In this document: positions 1-47,885 of the stretch, in pieces
Layout of the letters: each line of letters opens with the position of its first letter
Numbering within the stretch: the stretch's first letter is position 1
Assembly (NCBI GenBank): GCA_026874595.1
Contig: CM049308.1
Coordinates: 15,870,001 to 15,934,000, forward strand
Length of the DNA stretch: 64,000 nt
Origin: Sipunculus nudus
Taxonomy: Eukaryota > Annelida > Sipuncula > Golfingiida > Sipunculidae
Reading direction: 5' to 3'
The notes under the pieces: model-generated
Database searches by the model: none
Told to the model about the DNA's origin: nothing
Seen by the model: only the letters and a program-made list of their open reading frames with translations
Program-made: the position numbers and the translations under genes

Positions 1-532
1 CTGCCCAGGGAATAGCCTTTACATACAAGACTTCAGTGGAGTCCCAACCACCTGGTACCTATGGAATTAAGGTAACCTGTGATTTACTCTTTAGTGAAAA
101 TCAGAATTATACCCAAATGAGGTGGCAACTGGGACATGTCATTACCACTCTGCTGTTTTTACTTAGTGAATATCAAAAGTTTGGCTAAAAGATGGGTATA
201 AAAGTACAGCATATAGCCATAAGAGGCTTACTATAAAAATGTGGCTTGATCCATTTTACTTAATATGATCATGGCAGTCCAGAATGTAGTCAATGTGTTG
301 GTCTCATTATGGTTTATAACCTCTGTTTGAAAAAGATTGAAAATCCAGACTTTACACACAAAAGTTGTTTACTACTGATGTGGCGTATAGCTTATGTTTA
401 CTCGTACGTGACAACAGTCTAGAATGTAGCCAATACAGCAATAGATATGTTGCTTTTGCTGTGGTTTATAAACTATGTTCATGTCTAAGATGTTACTATC
501 GGTGAAGCTTATAGCTTCTGTTTATGTGTGTG

Positions 533-880
533 ATGGTGATAATCTAGACTTTAGCGAGAAGATGTGTAACAATGGTGATAATCCAGACCTTGCCAGAAGA
601 TATGTAACTTCAGAAAATAATCCAGACTTTAGCGAGAAGATGTGTAACCATGGTGATAATCCAGACTTTAGCCAGAAGATGTGTAACATTGGTGATAATC
701 CAGACTTTAGCCAGATGTGTAACCATGGTGATAATCCAGACTTTAGCCAGAAAATGTGTAACTATGGTGATAATCCAGACTTTAGCCAGAATATGTGTAA
801 CCATGAGAAAATCCAGACCTTAGCAAGAGGATGTATAACCATGATGATAATCCAGACTTTAGCCAGAAGATGTGTAACTA
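533..880. repeat. 39-bp tandem repeat array
   Basis: About eight or nine copies of a 39-bp unit with the core ATAATCCAGACTTTAGCCAG followed by AAGATGTGTAAC. It lies inside a broader, more decayed repeat zone (about 110-1,130) with related GAAAATCCAG and TTTATAACTTCTGTTTA pieces. The unit length is a multiple of three, so open frames of 13-residue repeats (NPDFSQKMCNHGD) appear; I read these as a by-product of the array. Confidence 0.88.
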
Positions 881-1140
881 TTTGTGTGTCTTATAATCTT
901 TATTCAGTTGTATACCATGTTAGAAATCCAGAATACATCAGTCAGGAGATGTGTTGCTATTACCATTGCTTATAATTTCTGTTCATTCAGGTACAATGGT
1001 GAAAATCCATGTGGATTATATCCTTTAGTTTACTCCTATGTGAAGTTGAAAATCCAGGTTCCAGCCAGAAGATGTGATACTATTAATGGTGCTTAACCTG
1101 ACATTTAGTTCTATACATATAATGGTGAAAACCAAAAGTC

Positions 1141-1873
1141 TAGCAGTCCTATACATACACTGATAAAAATCATATGTCAGAGGGCTATCTTGCTTTTATT
1201 AACATGAGTACACATAGATGAAATGACTAAACAAATCCTACTGGCTTGATGGGTAAGTGTGCTGACAGACATGTATGCTACATAGAAACCAATATGGTAT
1301 TGAATGTGTGAGTGGGATTAATATGTATATAACTATATACACAAAGTAAGTAATACTACATATTACACAGATGTGTTTATTGTACAGATTGGTGTGTCAA
1401 GATTCTGATACAACAAAGTCATACACATTTGTGGCTGTATCAGCATATCTTCAGCAGTTTAACGGCTAATAAATATAATACATGAACGCAGTAATCGTAA
1501 CCTTGTACAGGATAAATTAAACCTTCCCCAGCAGTGACTAGAGCCTGACATTGGCACATAATGATTCCTCCTCCATAATGGAATACTTAAAAAACACAAT
1601 TAACATTTAGAGTAGTACCACCATTGTGTACTTGCGCCATCTGGAGTGCAAACATAAAACTTTAAAAGTCTTCTTTGTTATCAGACCACTGTTTATGACA
1701 GCATAAAAATGGTCATATATTCCTGAATTTTGTGTATAATTTTTATGGACTTAAAATTTTTTACTGTTCACACATTCATATGTACACTGTTTCAGTGAAA
1801 CAAAACTAGATGGCGCTTAAAAGCAACTGTGGTATTACTGTGAATATTAATTGATACAACTTTAAAGTTTACC

Positions 1874-1874
<1 letters not shown>
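1141..1874. other. 3' flank, no gene recognised
   Basis: AT-rich sequence between the 39-bp array and the first TA microsatellite. I see no open frame with family resemblance and no clear repeat structure. Confidence 0.5.

Positions 1875-1948
<74 letters not shown>
1875..1948. repeat. (TA)n microsatellite
   Basis: About 37 uninterrupted TA dinucleotides. Confidence 0.97.
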
Positions 1949-1952
<4 letters not shown>

Positions 1953-2501
1953 AACAAAATATCATTGACATCATAAACCTTCGTATAGTTGCTATCGACT
2001 AGAATAAAGTTTGGTGTTTACATAAAACACCTCTCGCTGCCCTGCCATGCTCTGACATTGTAGAACATGGCAACCAATCATATTCCTCCAAAAAAACACA
2101 TTAAATAAGTTTGTCTGTAAATGACTAGAAAATACATGTATATGTAGTTTCATGTGTGATTGTGCATGTATATATGTTTATGTGTGTGGGCCAAGCCCTC
2201 AGGCTTATAATATACAGATGTGAGGAAAGGTTATTTTTTTTTAGAATACATTTTTATAATAAATATTCAAGTGACCAGATGAGGAATCATGCATATTTGA
2301 AACGAATCTATTAGATGGATAAAAGAATTAAAGATGCAAAATATCTGCTCACTTACAGCAGATTTTTTTTTTAATTATAGAATTCCATATGTTACATTGA
2401 ATTTGTGGTGCATCAGAAAAACAAAGTTATAATTGTCCTGTGTCTTGTTCATTTATTCAAATAAACCCAGTTTAGAGATTAATAATATAGGTCAAAAGAA
2501 T

Positions 2502-2502
<1 letters not shown>

Positions 2503-2532
<30 letters not shown>
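2503..2532. repeat. (TA)n microsatellite, short
   Basis: About 15 TA units. Confidence 0.93.
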
Positions 2533-2537
<5 letters not shown>

Positions 2538-5500
2538 ATTAATTAAAACTATTGATGTACTAAAACTCAGATTTAGCATTTCTAACTTGGCCTGATAAAT
2601 ATAACCTAAAAGCTGTGTGCATGTATGTTTGATTTTATATTGCAATAAAAATGTATGCACATATTATTAACAACCAACTCGAAAGTCTACCAAGTTGCTC
2701 ATTGGAGCAACGATGGCAAACCTACCATGGTAATACATTATGAATACACAAAACTGGAATTCAAATTCTGTTAAACTACATTATCACGTTGCAGTTTCCT
2801 ATATTAAGTTAAGCATCACTAGGCAAGCTATAATTTCACAAGCAGCCATTTAATTGGCAGGACAATGATCACTTATTAAATGACCAAGTCTTAAATTTAA
2901 AAAGAAAATTGTTTTGACATTCACAACTTAAAATGAGAGCCCACGCTGTTTACCCCTGAGATGCAAAATTGGTGAGCAATATTTAAAATATGAATGGGAT
3001 ACGAGTTCTGATCAACTCTATCACACGAATTATACACATACGGATGGTGATGTTGATTTCCCACAATCACCCAATCCCGCGTGGTGCAAAGGCATAATAA
3101 ATATATTTTAATGATGCGGACAGCATGCAGGCCTGTGACAGGCCCTCTGTATATGCTGCACCAGCATGCAGGGTGAACTGTACATTATCTCAAAATTGTG
3201 ACCACATATAGCATGGCTTATTAAACCATCACTGTGTCTGTTGCTATGACAACCAGCATGTCCACTACCACAGACAACAAGCATGGTAAACTACATTACC
3301 AGCCAAGAAGCTGGTGTCATGTTCATAGCTGCATGCTTGACTATGCCAATCATTATCGATATCGCAGAAATCGTTATCTCCTATCACCTGCCTATCTGAC
3401 CAAAGTGTATGTACAATGAGGCATGCGAAAGTCAAAATGAGGTCACTCCTGCATACATTATTTGGCATCGTTTTCACATCATGGAAGAATTGACACATCA
3501 ATCTGTCGTTAGGGCTGACCAAGCGAGATCATTTGGACAGGTATCACCATTTATATCATTGGAACGGCTGCCTTTAATTCAAGCATCGTCAGACTAAAAA
3601 AGATGTTGATTACATAATGAATACGTTCCTGCTTCCAATCATTATGATCACTGACCAGAAATACTGGAAGGGATCATTCAAAGCCGTGTCTCGTGTTCAG
3701 TATTAACAAGCTTATGCAAACTATGTTACTTTGTCTTCTATTTAAGTAAGCTCTCACCAGAATATTGCCGTAGCAGGTTACTGATTTCCTGTGCATTTAT
3801 TTTTAGAAAATTTTCTTTTCTTTTCTTTTTCTCAATTATCCTTAAATATGATACAGTGATAACTGAGATAATGTGAGGTGTCTTCAGGTTTTGTAAACTG
3901 TCACAGACTGATTTTATCTTGTATTTTCACAAAGGGCCCTTCAACAAGAGCTGGTGATCACACAACTTTCTAAGTTTTCTTTTCAGTTCAGTTGGCTGCT
4001 GGAAACTGATTTTTGTTCTATTTTGGAAAAAGCTTTAAACTAGATGTATTAATGACTACCTCCACCTATGAAGGTAATGGAGGTTGCGTGTTCACCTGGG
4101 TTTGTACGTCAGTTTGCCAGTTCATACAATATCTCCAAAAGTTCTTAATGTATTTTCATTAAATTTTGTGCAAGGGCAAGTCACTGGCTGTCAAAACATT
4201 GAATACATTTTTGAGTGGATTTGTAAAATTTTTGGGTGGTTCAGTTAATTTTTGGGCTTAAACTTTTTAAATTGAATGTAGGAGTTGATGGGGGTATATG
4301 CTTTTATAGTTCTGAAATAGCTTTCAATTGGATATTTTAAAGGAGCATCACTGCTGTTATGTTTTAGTTTACTGACAAAGATGATCATTGTTTGTAAGAC
4401 TAGCAGGTCGTAAGAACTTGTTTTAAGAACTACAATGGACTGCCTCCCTTATATAATTAGCTATTAGACATTGGGTTAGCAAGGCTTTGGTTCGCTGATC
4501 AGAAATTTATTATTTATACAGGTCTTTTTTTCAACATAAATGTTCTGAACCCAATGATATCTAAAGTATGAATTTACTAAGAGGCCACCAGGGTCTTGTA
4601 TTTGATACATACATTCTACGCTCTTTGCGTGGCAGACAGGGAACCTGAAGACAGAGTGTTCTATGGACTGTAAGACCTCTTAGGTCACCAATATTTCCCA
4701 TTTTCATGTCCTACCAATCTTGTGTAAAATTAAAACAGCAGTACAGAAAGGTACATCTTTGTATAATTTATCAGCAGTTCATTCAAACTTCCCGTTACAT
4801 GTATAACATTCACTGGTCTAGATCGGCAAGTTTCAACTTTTTTTCATACATTCAAACCACGGTTTTATGTAATTTTTGAACACCAAAAACTCACATTGTA
4901 CTACTACATTATACAGGATAGGTCATGCTTATTGAAATTATTGGTCCCAATGTGTTTAATGGCAGCAATTTGTAGAAAAAAAACTTTCATGGAATTGCAT
5001 CCAATGACAGTTTACATTCTTGAAGAAACCTTCCTGCCATAATTTTACTGGTTATTTTTACATCTTTGTTATAGATACTGTGATTGGCTTAAATATTTGT
5101 GAGGCTGAAATTTTGCGATTTTGTTAAAAAAAATTTCGCTAGGGTTTCATTTTCTCTATCACACCAGAAAAAAAAATAAAATCTAACTACACTAGTACTG
5201 GTATTATTATATGATATGAATAAATCCAACACTATCTCATCTCTATTAAAGTCATTATATTATTATTATAACTAATATTTGTTTGCTTTTTTACCATGCA
5301 CAGATTAGGTTGCCGATTGACTCACCATGTCTAAGAGGTGTGGTTTCTATTAGTTTCTGCAGACATATCATCCCCTCTTCTTCATCTAAATGTATGAGAC
5401 ATCTTATTCCAAAGGGTCTGATATTTGCGACTATATCCCATTCACAAATATCTCAAAATTAAAACCTTCGCAAACAAAAAGGCAACCACAGTATACCGGT

Positions 5501-8025
5501 ATGAAACTTTGTATGTTTATTATTGTGTACTGCACTTGATGACCTGTTTAAACTGAGATTTACACATGTGGAATGGATGCCTTATGAGACTGAATCTGTC
5601 CCTGTCAATTCAGCACAAATACCTACAGTATCTTCTCCAAACAATACATAATACATGTGGTGATTATGAATCGTAAACATTGGACTCTGTGCCACCTGCT
5701 AGTACTTCACATCTAGTTTGAAAATATTTCCACAAGATAACCAAGAAGACGTGTATGTATGTACATTCCATTGTGTATGAACCACCAGTTGCATCTCATT
5801 TGTTTTTTATAATAAAATATAAACAAAATACATATCTTTATCTGAAGAAGAAACAAATGTCAAATGTTATCTGCCACAACTACCTGAAAATGTATTCAAG
5901 AACTAACACTGAGGTGTGTCTGTACATTTAATAAACTGGTGAGATATCTGGCTTGGAAATAAACGAAGCAGACGGCCTGCCAGGTTTCTATTTGAGTGCG
6001 GCACTTCTAATAATAATGATAATAGCCTATGTGATGAAAAGAAACTCTGGTGCTTACTATGCATCTGTGAATAAATTAGTGCTGGATTAACGCGACACAT
6101 GATCCATGCAGCAAGTCGGCCATTTTTTCAGTTTTTAAAGGGGCTGTGGATGGCTGTTGCAGCATTATACCACAGTATCATCGACTACAAGCGTAAGCCA
6201 AGCCCATGCGTACCATGCCTAAACACTGGCCGAGTAATTTCCTAGGCAGTAATTCATGCTGCCAGCGTGTGACATCATGAGGCAGTGTACGTAACAGTCT
6301 GTGCCTGAGTCAGGAGTTGGTTGGCCCCCCCTGATTCGAACTGAGCTCCCGCAACTTTCGGACTTCACTCACAGTGACAAACCATTTTTTACTCTGCAAA
6401 GTATAGCATATATTCAATGCATTAGTGTTTTCATCAACAGTCCCACAGCAGAACATGTGGTGACTCACAGGAAAAGGGGAAGATAGCTGTAGTGGTGGTG
6501 AGAGAATTTGCAATTGATCTGATTTGCATGCTAATTTACATACGAGGTGTGTCACTTAGGAGTTAGAGATAGGTTTAGAGGTCAGGTGCACCAAGGTAGC
6601 ACAGGTAATTAACACATCGTTAAGAGTTGCATAGTGCGCAAAGTGCTAATCAGGGGTGTCCCATAATGCAGCAGGACCACAAGACAACAAGAGCAGAGCA
6701 GCATGTCTTTAATATGCATATCCAGAGATCAAAATAAATCACGATATATATTATATCTAATATATATAGGATGAAATGCAAAAGGTCACAGAGTGCGTTA
6801 CATGGAGAGAAGGGAGTACAGTTAGATTACTTAGTAGTGTGCAGCTGAACTAAACAAAGTAAGTAGTTTTGGTGAAATTTGCATAGTATGCAAATAAATA
6901 ACAGAGAGGCTCCAGTTGCGTCAGTTGTTTGGCAGATGTGCAGAGAGAGCGGTGCAGTCTATTTCAGCGAGAACACAGCACAAAACTACAGCGCAGCCAA
7001 CATCAGGTACCCCCTATGCTTAAACTGGGTAGCTTTGGCATGATGGAACGAGCCGACTGCAACACAGCAACAACAACGACTCACTAACTTGTTAGTAAAG
7101 TCATGCATAATAGTCACAATATGCTATATAGAGTACCAGTATTAGGAAATAAATAGCAAGACAGAAAACCACTGGTCCAGAGTGACAGTGTCCAATCAGG
7201 TTTCCCTCATTTGCATACAATGCACAATGTTTAAGAGTCACGCGCAGTGTGCATAAATTGTTGGTGAAATGACACCCAAAAACATCACATATGAAATAGA
7301 ACGGCAGTTGCATTGCAAACATGTCTTCAGATTTCCCTCATAAACCTACCAGATTTCTGAAATTAACATTGCACATTAATTACCAGTTTGTACATTGTTA
7401 TGTTAACTGCATATCAGATTATATCCCTTTCATGAAAAGTCATTTTACTTATACGCTTGATTCTTTCTCAAGTTTCGACAGCATTGAGTATAATTTACTT
7501 TGCATTTGATCAATTGCCTTCGAAAATAATTTCACTACAGATAATCTGACATCTGTCTAACTTGGAAAATCAGACCTTACAGATTTATTAAAGCAATAGT
7601 GCACAAGGAAGTTGACATTTACAAAGTATCGATAACTTACTGCATATTGCTCCAATATCAGTATTCTACATTTGGGATGCAAAATGTTATTTATGTTACA
7701 TTTCATGCCAATTACGGCATAGGGCAAAGGTAAGATATTGTTTAAAATTTTTGTTTCAGAATATAACTAAGCAAAAGATTTTGAATAATGAAATGTACTT
7801 ATGGCACAGCTGCTGCATATACTAGAAATGTCCAATGAAGTTTTAGGATTAAGTTGAGGTAAATCTATCATTCTTAACAAATGTTCAGACCCACCTAAAA
7901 GTTGAGTCCCAAGCTAAGTGAGCATCAAGATGCTTAAACCTAAGGAATTTCTCAATTTACATCTCTAAGTCTTTATAAATTTGTACGACTGAAGATTAAA
8001 AGAATCAGAATTTCTTCTGGGAATA
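2533..8025. other. Intergenic 3' flank without recognised genes
   Basis: Short open frames are scattered here but none shows family motifs or splice-consistent neighbours. Somewhat more GC-rich patches lie at about 3,100-3,600 and 5,950-7,080. A GATTCGAAC motif near 6,333 is reminiscent of a tRNA B box on the minus strand, but no cloverleaf can be drawn around it. Confidence 0.5.
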
Positions 8026-8031
8026 TTTATT
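8026..8031 (-). terminator. Possible poly(A) signal of the R7 RGS gene
   Basis: AATAAA on the minus strand, about 565 nt after the stop codon. I did not see an earlier canonical AATAAA on that strand, although ATTAAA variants occur closer to the stop. The hexamer is common in AT-rich DNA, so this is only a plausible 3' end. Confidence 0.3.
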
Positions 8032-8595
8032 CAATAATCTTATATATATATTGTTGCCTTTAACTTTTTTTGAGCCATTTTAGCAAGTTACTATGCAGGT
8101 TTGTCAGAACAGGAAAATTAATAGGGTCAGTCAAAAATAACATTTTATATAACCATTTTCATAAGAATTTATATAAGAATACCATCAGTAATATAGCACA
8201 GCCATGGATATAAATTATCATGAGAACAGGTTGCCTTTTATGTATGTAGACATTCTGTGTGTAAGTATATATAGGCCATAATTTAGTCAAATAAGAATTT
8301 TACATTGTTCTCACTCAGCATGAACCAATGTCACTTTTTTTAAATCAATGAGTACTTTAATTTCAAGTTCAAAATGAGAAAATGACATTCCCTGTTCAAA
8401 CATAGATAACATTTTGCATCTCACTAAAACACATGAGTACAAAACAACTCTAATGACAAAATGCTGTCAAAGTAGTCACTACAAACATGAACAATGGAAA
8501 ACAGGGTTGGTGAGGGTGTGGAGGAACACTCGAAGGTTTCAGTCAGATGGAGTTATTTTCTGAACAGAGGAGGGCTGAGGGGCTGGATGTAAGTG

Positions 8596-42985
<34,390 letters not shown>

Positions 42986-43129
42986 CTGTAACAATAAAAA
43001 CAAAGCATGAACTTTAAGGTTAGAATAATGTAGGAGTGGCTGGTGCAGTCTTTGCTCAGACTCTGAGAGATGTCATTGAGTGCTTCTCTTATTTAGTGGT
43101 ACATCCCCTGCCCTAGGAGTCAGTTGAAG

Positions 43130-43515
43130 ACCTCCAATCTCTGGTCTTACATGAATACTGACTTGTATAGCATATTGTACTGATATCTCTGGTCTTACCG
43201 TACATGAATACTGACTTGTATAACATATTGTACTTATCCCTGGTCTTACCGTACATGAATACTGACTTGTATAACATACTGTACTTATCCCTGGTCATAC
43301 CGTACATGAATACTGACTTGTATAACATATTGTACTTATCCCTGGTCTTACAAGAATACTGACTTGTATAACATATTGTACTTATCCCTGGTCTTACAAG
43401 AATACTGACTTGTATAACATATTGTACTTATCCCTGGTCTTACAAGAATACTGACTTGTATAACATATTGTACTTATCCCTGGTCTTACAAGAATACTGA
43501 CTTGTATAACATATA
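43130..43515. repeat. 46/51-bp tandem repeat array
   Basis: About eight units with the core CTGGTCTTAC, AATACTGACTTGTATAACAT and ATTGTACTTATCC. Some units have CCGTACATGAATA (51 bp) and later ones CAAGAATA (46 bp), so a 5-bp length difference separates two blocks of the array. Confidence 0.9.
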
Positions 43516-43689
43516 CTGTACTAAGGTACAGAAGGTACATAAAATAACTGATTAATAATTGATCATTGGTAGTTTTTCCTTCTCAATCACTGAACATGAT
43601 TTTACAACCTATTCCTACCACAAGTAAAGCAGTGAATGCCACAATCGCAACAGTTAATGGAATGTTCACCACATAATATGCCTTAGGTA

Positions 43690-44105
43690 TATCTGGTGAC
43701 CTCTGACCTAATTAAATATGTGGAATTTTGATGAAGGTAATTCAGGTGGGAAACTATTGGTAAATATGTATAATGAGGTTCAAGAAAATCCATAGGATTT
43801 TTGGAAAGTTACCAAGGTGCCTCCAATGTGCAGTGACCTCTGACCTCATTAAATATGCATGGATTTTGCTGGTAATCGAACTTAGGCGGGATATTTTATT
43901 GATTAACATTTCTGATGAGTTTTATCAAGATCTTTCAGAAGTTATCACAGCAATACCACAAAGTAGCCTAGTGACCCATGACCTTATTAAATATGGGGTG
44001 ATGTTGCCCATAATCGAACTTGGGCAAGATAATCCATTGGTAAAACACTGAAAGTTAATGGACAGACAGATGGAGGGACAGACAGATAATGGGTATAACA
44101 TAATA
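43690..44105 (+). repeat. GTGACCTCTGACCT repeat, about 137-bp period
   Basis: Three units start GTGACCTCTGACCTAATTAA (43,698) and recur near 43,838 and 43,972, followed by a GGACAGACAGATGGAGGGAC run and ATAATACACCC. The layout resembles element B: core repeats, then an ACAG run, then a short end. One related unit lies at 51,605-51,760. Confidence 0.65.
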
Positions 44106-44721
44106 CACCCTTCATATGACAGGTGTATAAAAATTATATCATATGTTTGTAAATGACAAGCATTAGGATTATCAGATACATAAAGCAATGTGTATATAAA
44201 GACTGGATGCATGGGAAACGAGGATACTGAGATGAGAGAAGTACTTGGCAGAGACAGGTCAACCTAGTGTGATGGAGCTGACTAGAGCTGACTATCAATA
44301 TAACTAGAGGGTAAGAGTCCTGGAGGTAGTAGCCAACAGCAGTCACAGTCCACTACTGAATAAGTCTGTGAAGTGTGAGGGCACTTAGAATCAATTCAAT
44401 TATCAATGCTTTACCTTTGATTTGATTCTCGGTTCAATTCAATTTCTTAAACAGTATATTTCAGACTTTTTGAAAAATAAAAGCAATTTTACCAAAATAG
44501 GTGTTAGTATATTGAACAAATCAAAGAACAAGGCCTACAGGCCTAATGCGAACCTGTTCAATGAGATTACACCAGGTATAATGCTTCAATATTGGACCAT
44601 TACTTTTCAAGAACATGTGTAACATGTATATGAACAATGCAAGTACTAAACATTTAGAACAAGAAACAATTAAACAAACATCACTGCTGCAATTCTGGCA
44701 TGGGTGCACACAACACAAAAT

Positions 44722-45710
44722 CTAGAATATAGGTAGTCAACAAGGGACTACATGTATCCGCCAAAACCAGAGTGGGAAAGGTGAAGTGAGGCATGGATTG
44801 AGTGGCAAGGGGAAATAGAGTGAGGTGTGTTGCATAATAGCCTGGATGTCTGCAGCCGAAATGTGTATGTAGGTTGTGCCACCTATACACATGCAAAATT
44901 TCAGGGGGATATGTCAAACCAGTCCTGATATATAAGGTTGAATGTCTGCAGCGTATACATAAATATAGGTTGGGCCACCTGTCATAAAACAAGAAAGATG
45001 TCAAGGACATATAAACCTGCATAATTTCAGGTGGATAAGTCAAACCACTGCTGAGATATGAGTGATTTTATCCCAAGGCAGATGAACAGATGGACGCTGT
45101 GCAAAAATGGATGCAGGTGGCACCACCAACAGCTATGGGAGATCTATACACATGCAAAATTTTGGCCCAACTGGTCAAATGGTTCCCGAGATATGAGCTT
45201 GGACGTCTGCAGCTTAAACATGAATGTAGGTGGCACCACCTGTCATACAATCAAGAAAGCTGTCCAGGATGTATACACATGCAAAATTTCAGGTGGATAA
45301 GTCCAACCAATGCAGAGATATGAGTGTTTTTATCCCAAGGCAGATGAACAGATGGAAGCTGTGCAAAAATGGTTGCAGGTGGCGCCACCATTTTTAGTGT
45401 ATGTTATAAAGCTTTCCAAGGGCTACATTTGTGCAAAATCTTTAGCCTTATCGGTCAAACAGTTCCAGAGATATGTGGGTTTATGTGTGGAAACAGACGC
45501 ACAAATTGACGCTAAGCAGAGAGGAAAGGTCAGAGGTCAACCAAAAATGAGGGCGCAGCAGTTCACATGTGACCGATCATAATTCTGAATTTTAACAAAT
45601 TCTGCCTAGTGGTTATGGAGGAGTTCTCTGGAAACCTATGCAGCGATGGTGGCAGCGTCTGGGTCCAACTGAAAACATAATATCCACAAAACTCTGTTTT
45701 GGCGGATACA
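44722..45710 (+). mobile_element. Repeat element A, copy 6
   Basis: Begins CTAGAATATAGGTAGTCAAC and ends in the hairpin region up to GGCGGATAC at 45,709. The intact palindrome is at 45,378; CpG-decayed forms are at 45,116 and 45,229. Confidence 0.8.
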
Positions 45711-46050
45711 ATGATTGTAGCTGGCACCACCAGTCTTATATACAACGAAGAGTTATATACATATGCCCAATGTCAGACTGATATGTCAAACCCCTCCTGT
45801 GAAACAAACAGTGACATACACTGTGCAAAAATTATTGTAGGTGGCGCCACCAGTCTTGTACACTATAAAGTTACCCGATATGTATAAACATGCCCAATTT
45901 TAGGCTGATGTATCAAATTCCTCTGTAGAAATAAGCAGGTGCATACACTGCAAAAGTCAATGTAGATGGCACCCCTTGTCTTGTAAATGAGAATACCATC
46001 AAAGACACATAGACAGGTCAAAATATCAGTCCAATACTTCCCCAGAGTTT
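45711..46050 (+). repeat. Repeat family D, about 120-bp units with the palindrome
   Basis: Three units begin near 45,724 (GCTGGCACCACCAGTCTT), 45,840 (GGTGGCGCCACCAGTCTT) and 45,966 (GATGGCACCCCTTGTCTT), each followed by a TGCCCAAT and CTGATATGTCAAA-like stretch. Related to A only around the palindrome and the ATG-CAAATT-like segment. Confidence 0.65.
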
Positions 46051-46139
46051 GATGCACTGGGCTGACAAGGTTAAGGTGAGTAAGGCAGTTGCCCCCCGAG
46101 TGACCTGTGACAAATTGCTGCCTCAAGCTACTGCATAAT

Positions 46140-46400
46140 CTGACACAGTTGGCAGTCTGCCAAAGCTATAAATAGATTCAGGCTGAACTTTGGTGCTAAA
46201 TATGATGCAGTGAGCAGTCTGCCAAAGCTATAAATAGAATGCAGCTACTGCACTAAATGAACTCTTGACCTATACCTGGCTGCACTTCTTCCAATCCTGG
46301 CACTGTGCCAAAACAATTTATAGAGCTGACATAATGTTGGCTAATGGCCAACATCAAGGCACTGGCAATCTGCCAATGGTAAACCAGGTGCTGCCATCTG
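46140..46400. repeat. Short direct repeat GCAGTCTGCCAAAGCTATAA
   Basis: The 20-mer and a few following bases occur near 46,150 and 46,208; a weaker third copy (CAATCTGCCAATGG) is near 46,365. Confidence 0.6.
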
Positions 46401-46859
46401 TACACAAAAGTGGTCCCTACTTGAAATAACTTTGAAATTTATTTTCTCAATACAAAATGCTTTTCAGCTGACTTTTTTTTATAAAAAAAAAAAAGAAATC
46501 AGGAATATATGTAAAATTATTATGGATGCATACTGAATGCAAAATTAAAATACAGATATTTCTCACTGATGGCAAATTCTTGAATTAAGTTGAGTAGGGA
46601 TACCATTAATTTATAATCCACGTACAGTTTTCTTTATATAGCCACAGAGAGCTGAATATCTATTATTGTAACATTGCCTGGTATGATGAATAACTAAAAT
46701 CATAAATCTAAATTTTTTAAAAGCTTTTAAAAAAACTTTCTTGTCAATATTAACCAAAGATAACCTGAAATCTAAATGTCTAGTGGCATGATGTAACAGA
46801 TGCTGATAAACTGGTGCCAGGCTAGATGTAACAGCATCACACAGCTAACATATATGGTA

Positions 46860-47885
46860 AAATGACACAATTCAATCTCCATAATTCAGCCAAAAAAATC
46901 ATTCATGTGGAACCATTAATGACAATTATTATAAGAATTATTGTAGGGATTATTCTTGTGAAATATTTAACAAACTGGCTTCAGTGGCATCAGTCGAAAA
47001 ACGTTTTGCAGGTTTATAACTCATATAGGAAGATACAGCAAACTGGCTAAGTTCAGCTTTCCATAACTCAGCCAAAAAGCACTGAACCAAAACCATTTGA
47101 ACAAACTTAAATTATCAACATCTGAGAATAATTAATGTGTGAGATTTAAGAATTTGACCCAGTGGTTTTTAAGAAGAAGATTTTTGTAGCAACTGAGCTA
47201 AAATGGGCTTTTATGGCATATGACTAAATTCAGCTTCCCATAACTTAGCCAAAATCACTGAAAAGAGACCATTTGAACAAACTTCAGAAAGCACTACCCT
47301 AGGATCATTTATGTGCGATATTAAACATTTGGCCATATGGTTTCAGAAAAGAAGTTTTTTGTAGCCCTCAGTGTGATACAGGCACTAATGACCCCATACA
47401 AAAAAGGCCGATGCAGGTGGCGCCACCAATACCTCAATTTCAGATATGACCTATGTGACCAACATTGGCATAAAATTTGGTGATGATAGCTACAGCCATT
47501 TCTGAGATTTAAATTTTAATATGCTTTTTCGCACAGTTAACAAAGTTCAACCTCCTGTAACTCGGCCAAAAATCTCCGAACTGGAACCGTTTGAACAAAC
47601 TTAAGAAAGATTGTTCCAGGGATCATTTCTCTGAAATAATGGACAATTTGGCTGGACAGTTTCGGAGAAGAAGATTTTTAAAGCTTTTTTAGCTTTTTCC
47701 CTGTAAAATCTAAGAAAATGCAGTAAGAAAAAAAATAAACAAAATCCGATATAGTTTTTTGGATGACTGATTATTTGCAAAAAAATTGGTGATGCTAGCT
47801 CCTGCCGTTTTTGAGATAGCTATGGTTAACGTACAGAAGCCGCACAACACCGCACCATCGCATAAGCTCACAGGTTCGCTAAAAA
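46860..47885 (+). mobile_element. Repeat family C (Helitron/pearl-like), about 175-bp units
   Basis: Units start with CCATAACTCAGCCAAAA-type strings near 46,875, 47,055, 47,230 and 47,550, each followed by GAACC(A/G)TTTGAACAAACTTA. One GGTGGCGCCACC lies at 47,416. The end ACCATCGCATAAGCTCACAG (about 47,855) resembles the ends of repeats widespread in bivalve genomes (from memory). No coding capacity. Confidence 0.6.

Noticed and set aside
475-975. 166-codon plus open frame with NPDFSQKMCNHGD repeats
   Set aside because: Product of the 39-bp array. The flanking parts are low-quality coding sequence and the reverse strand is also open (64 codons).
1792-1974. Open frames of alternating Tyr-Ile
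   Set aside because: Translation of the TA microsatellite; the same applies to frames at 21,453-21,650 and 22,490-22,804.
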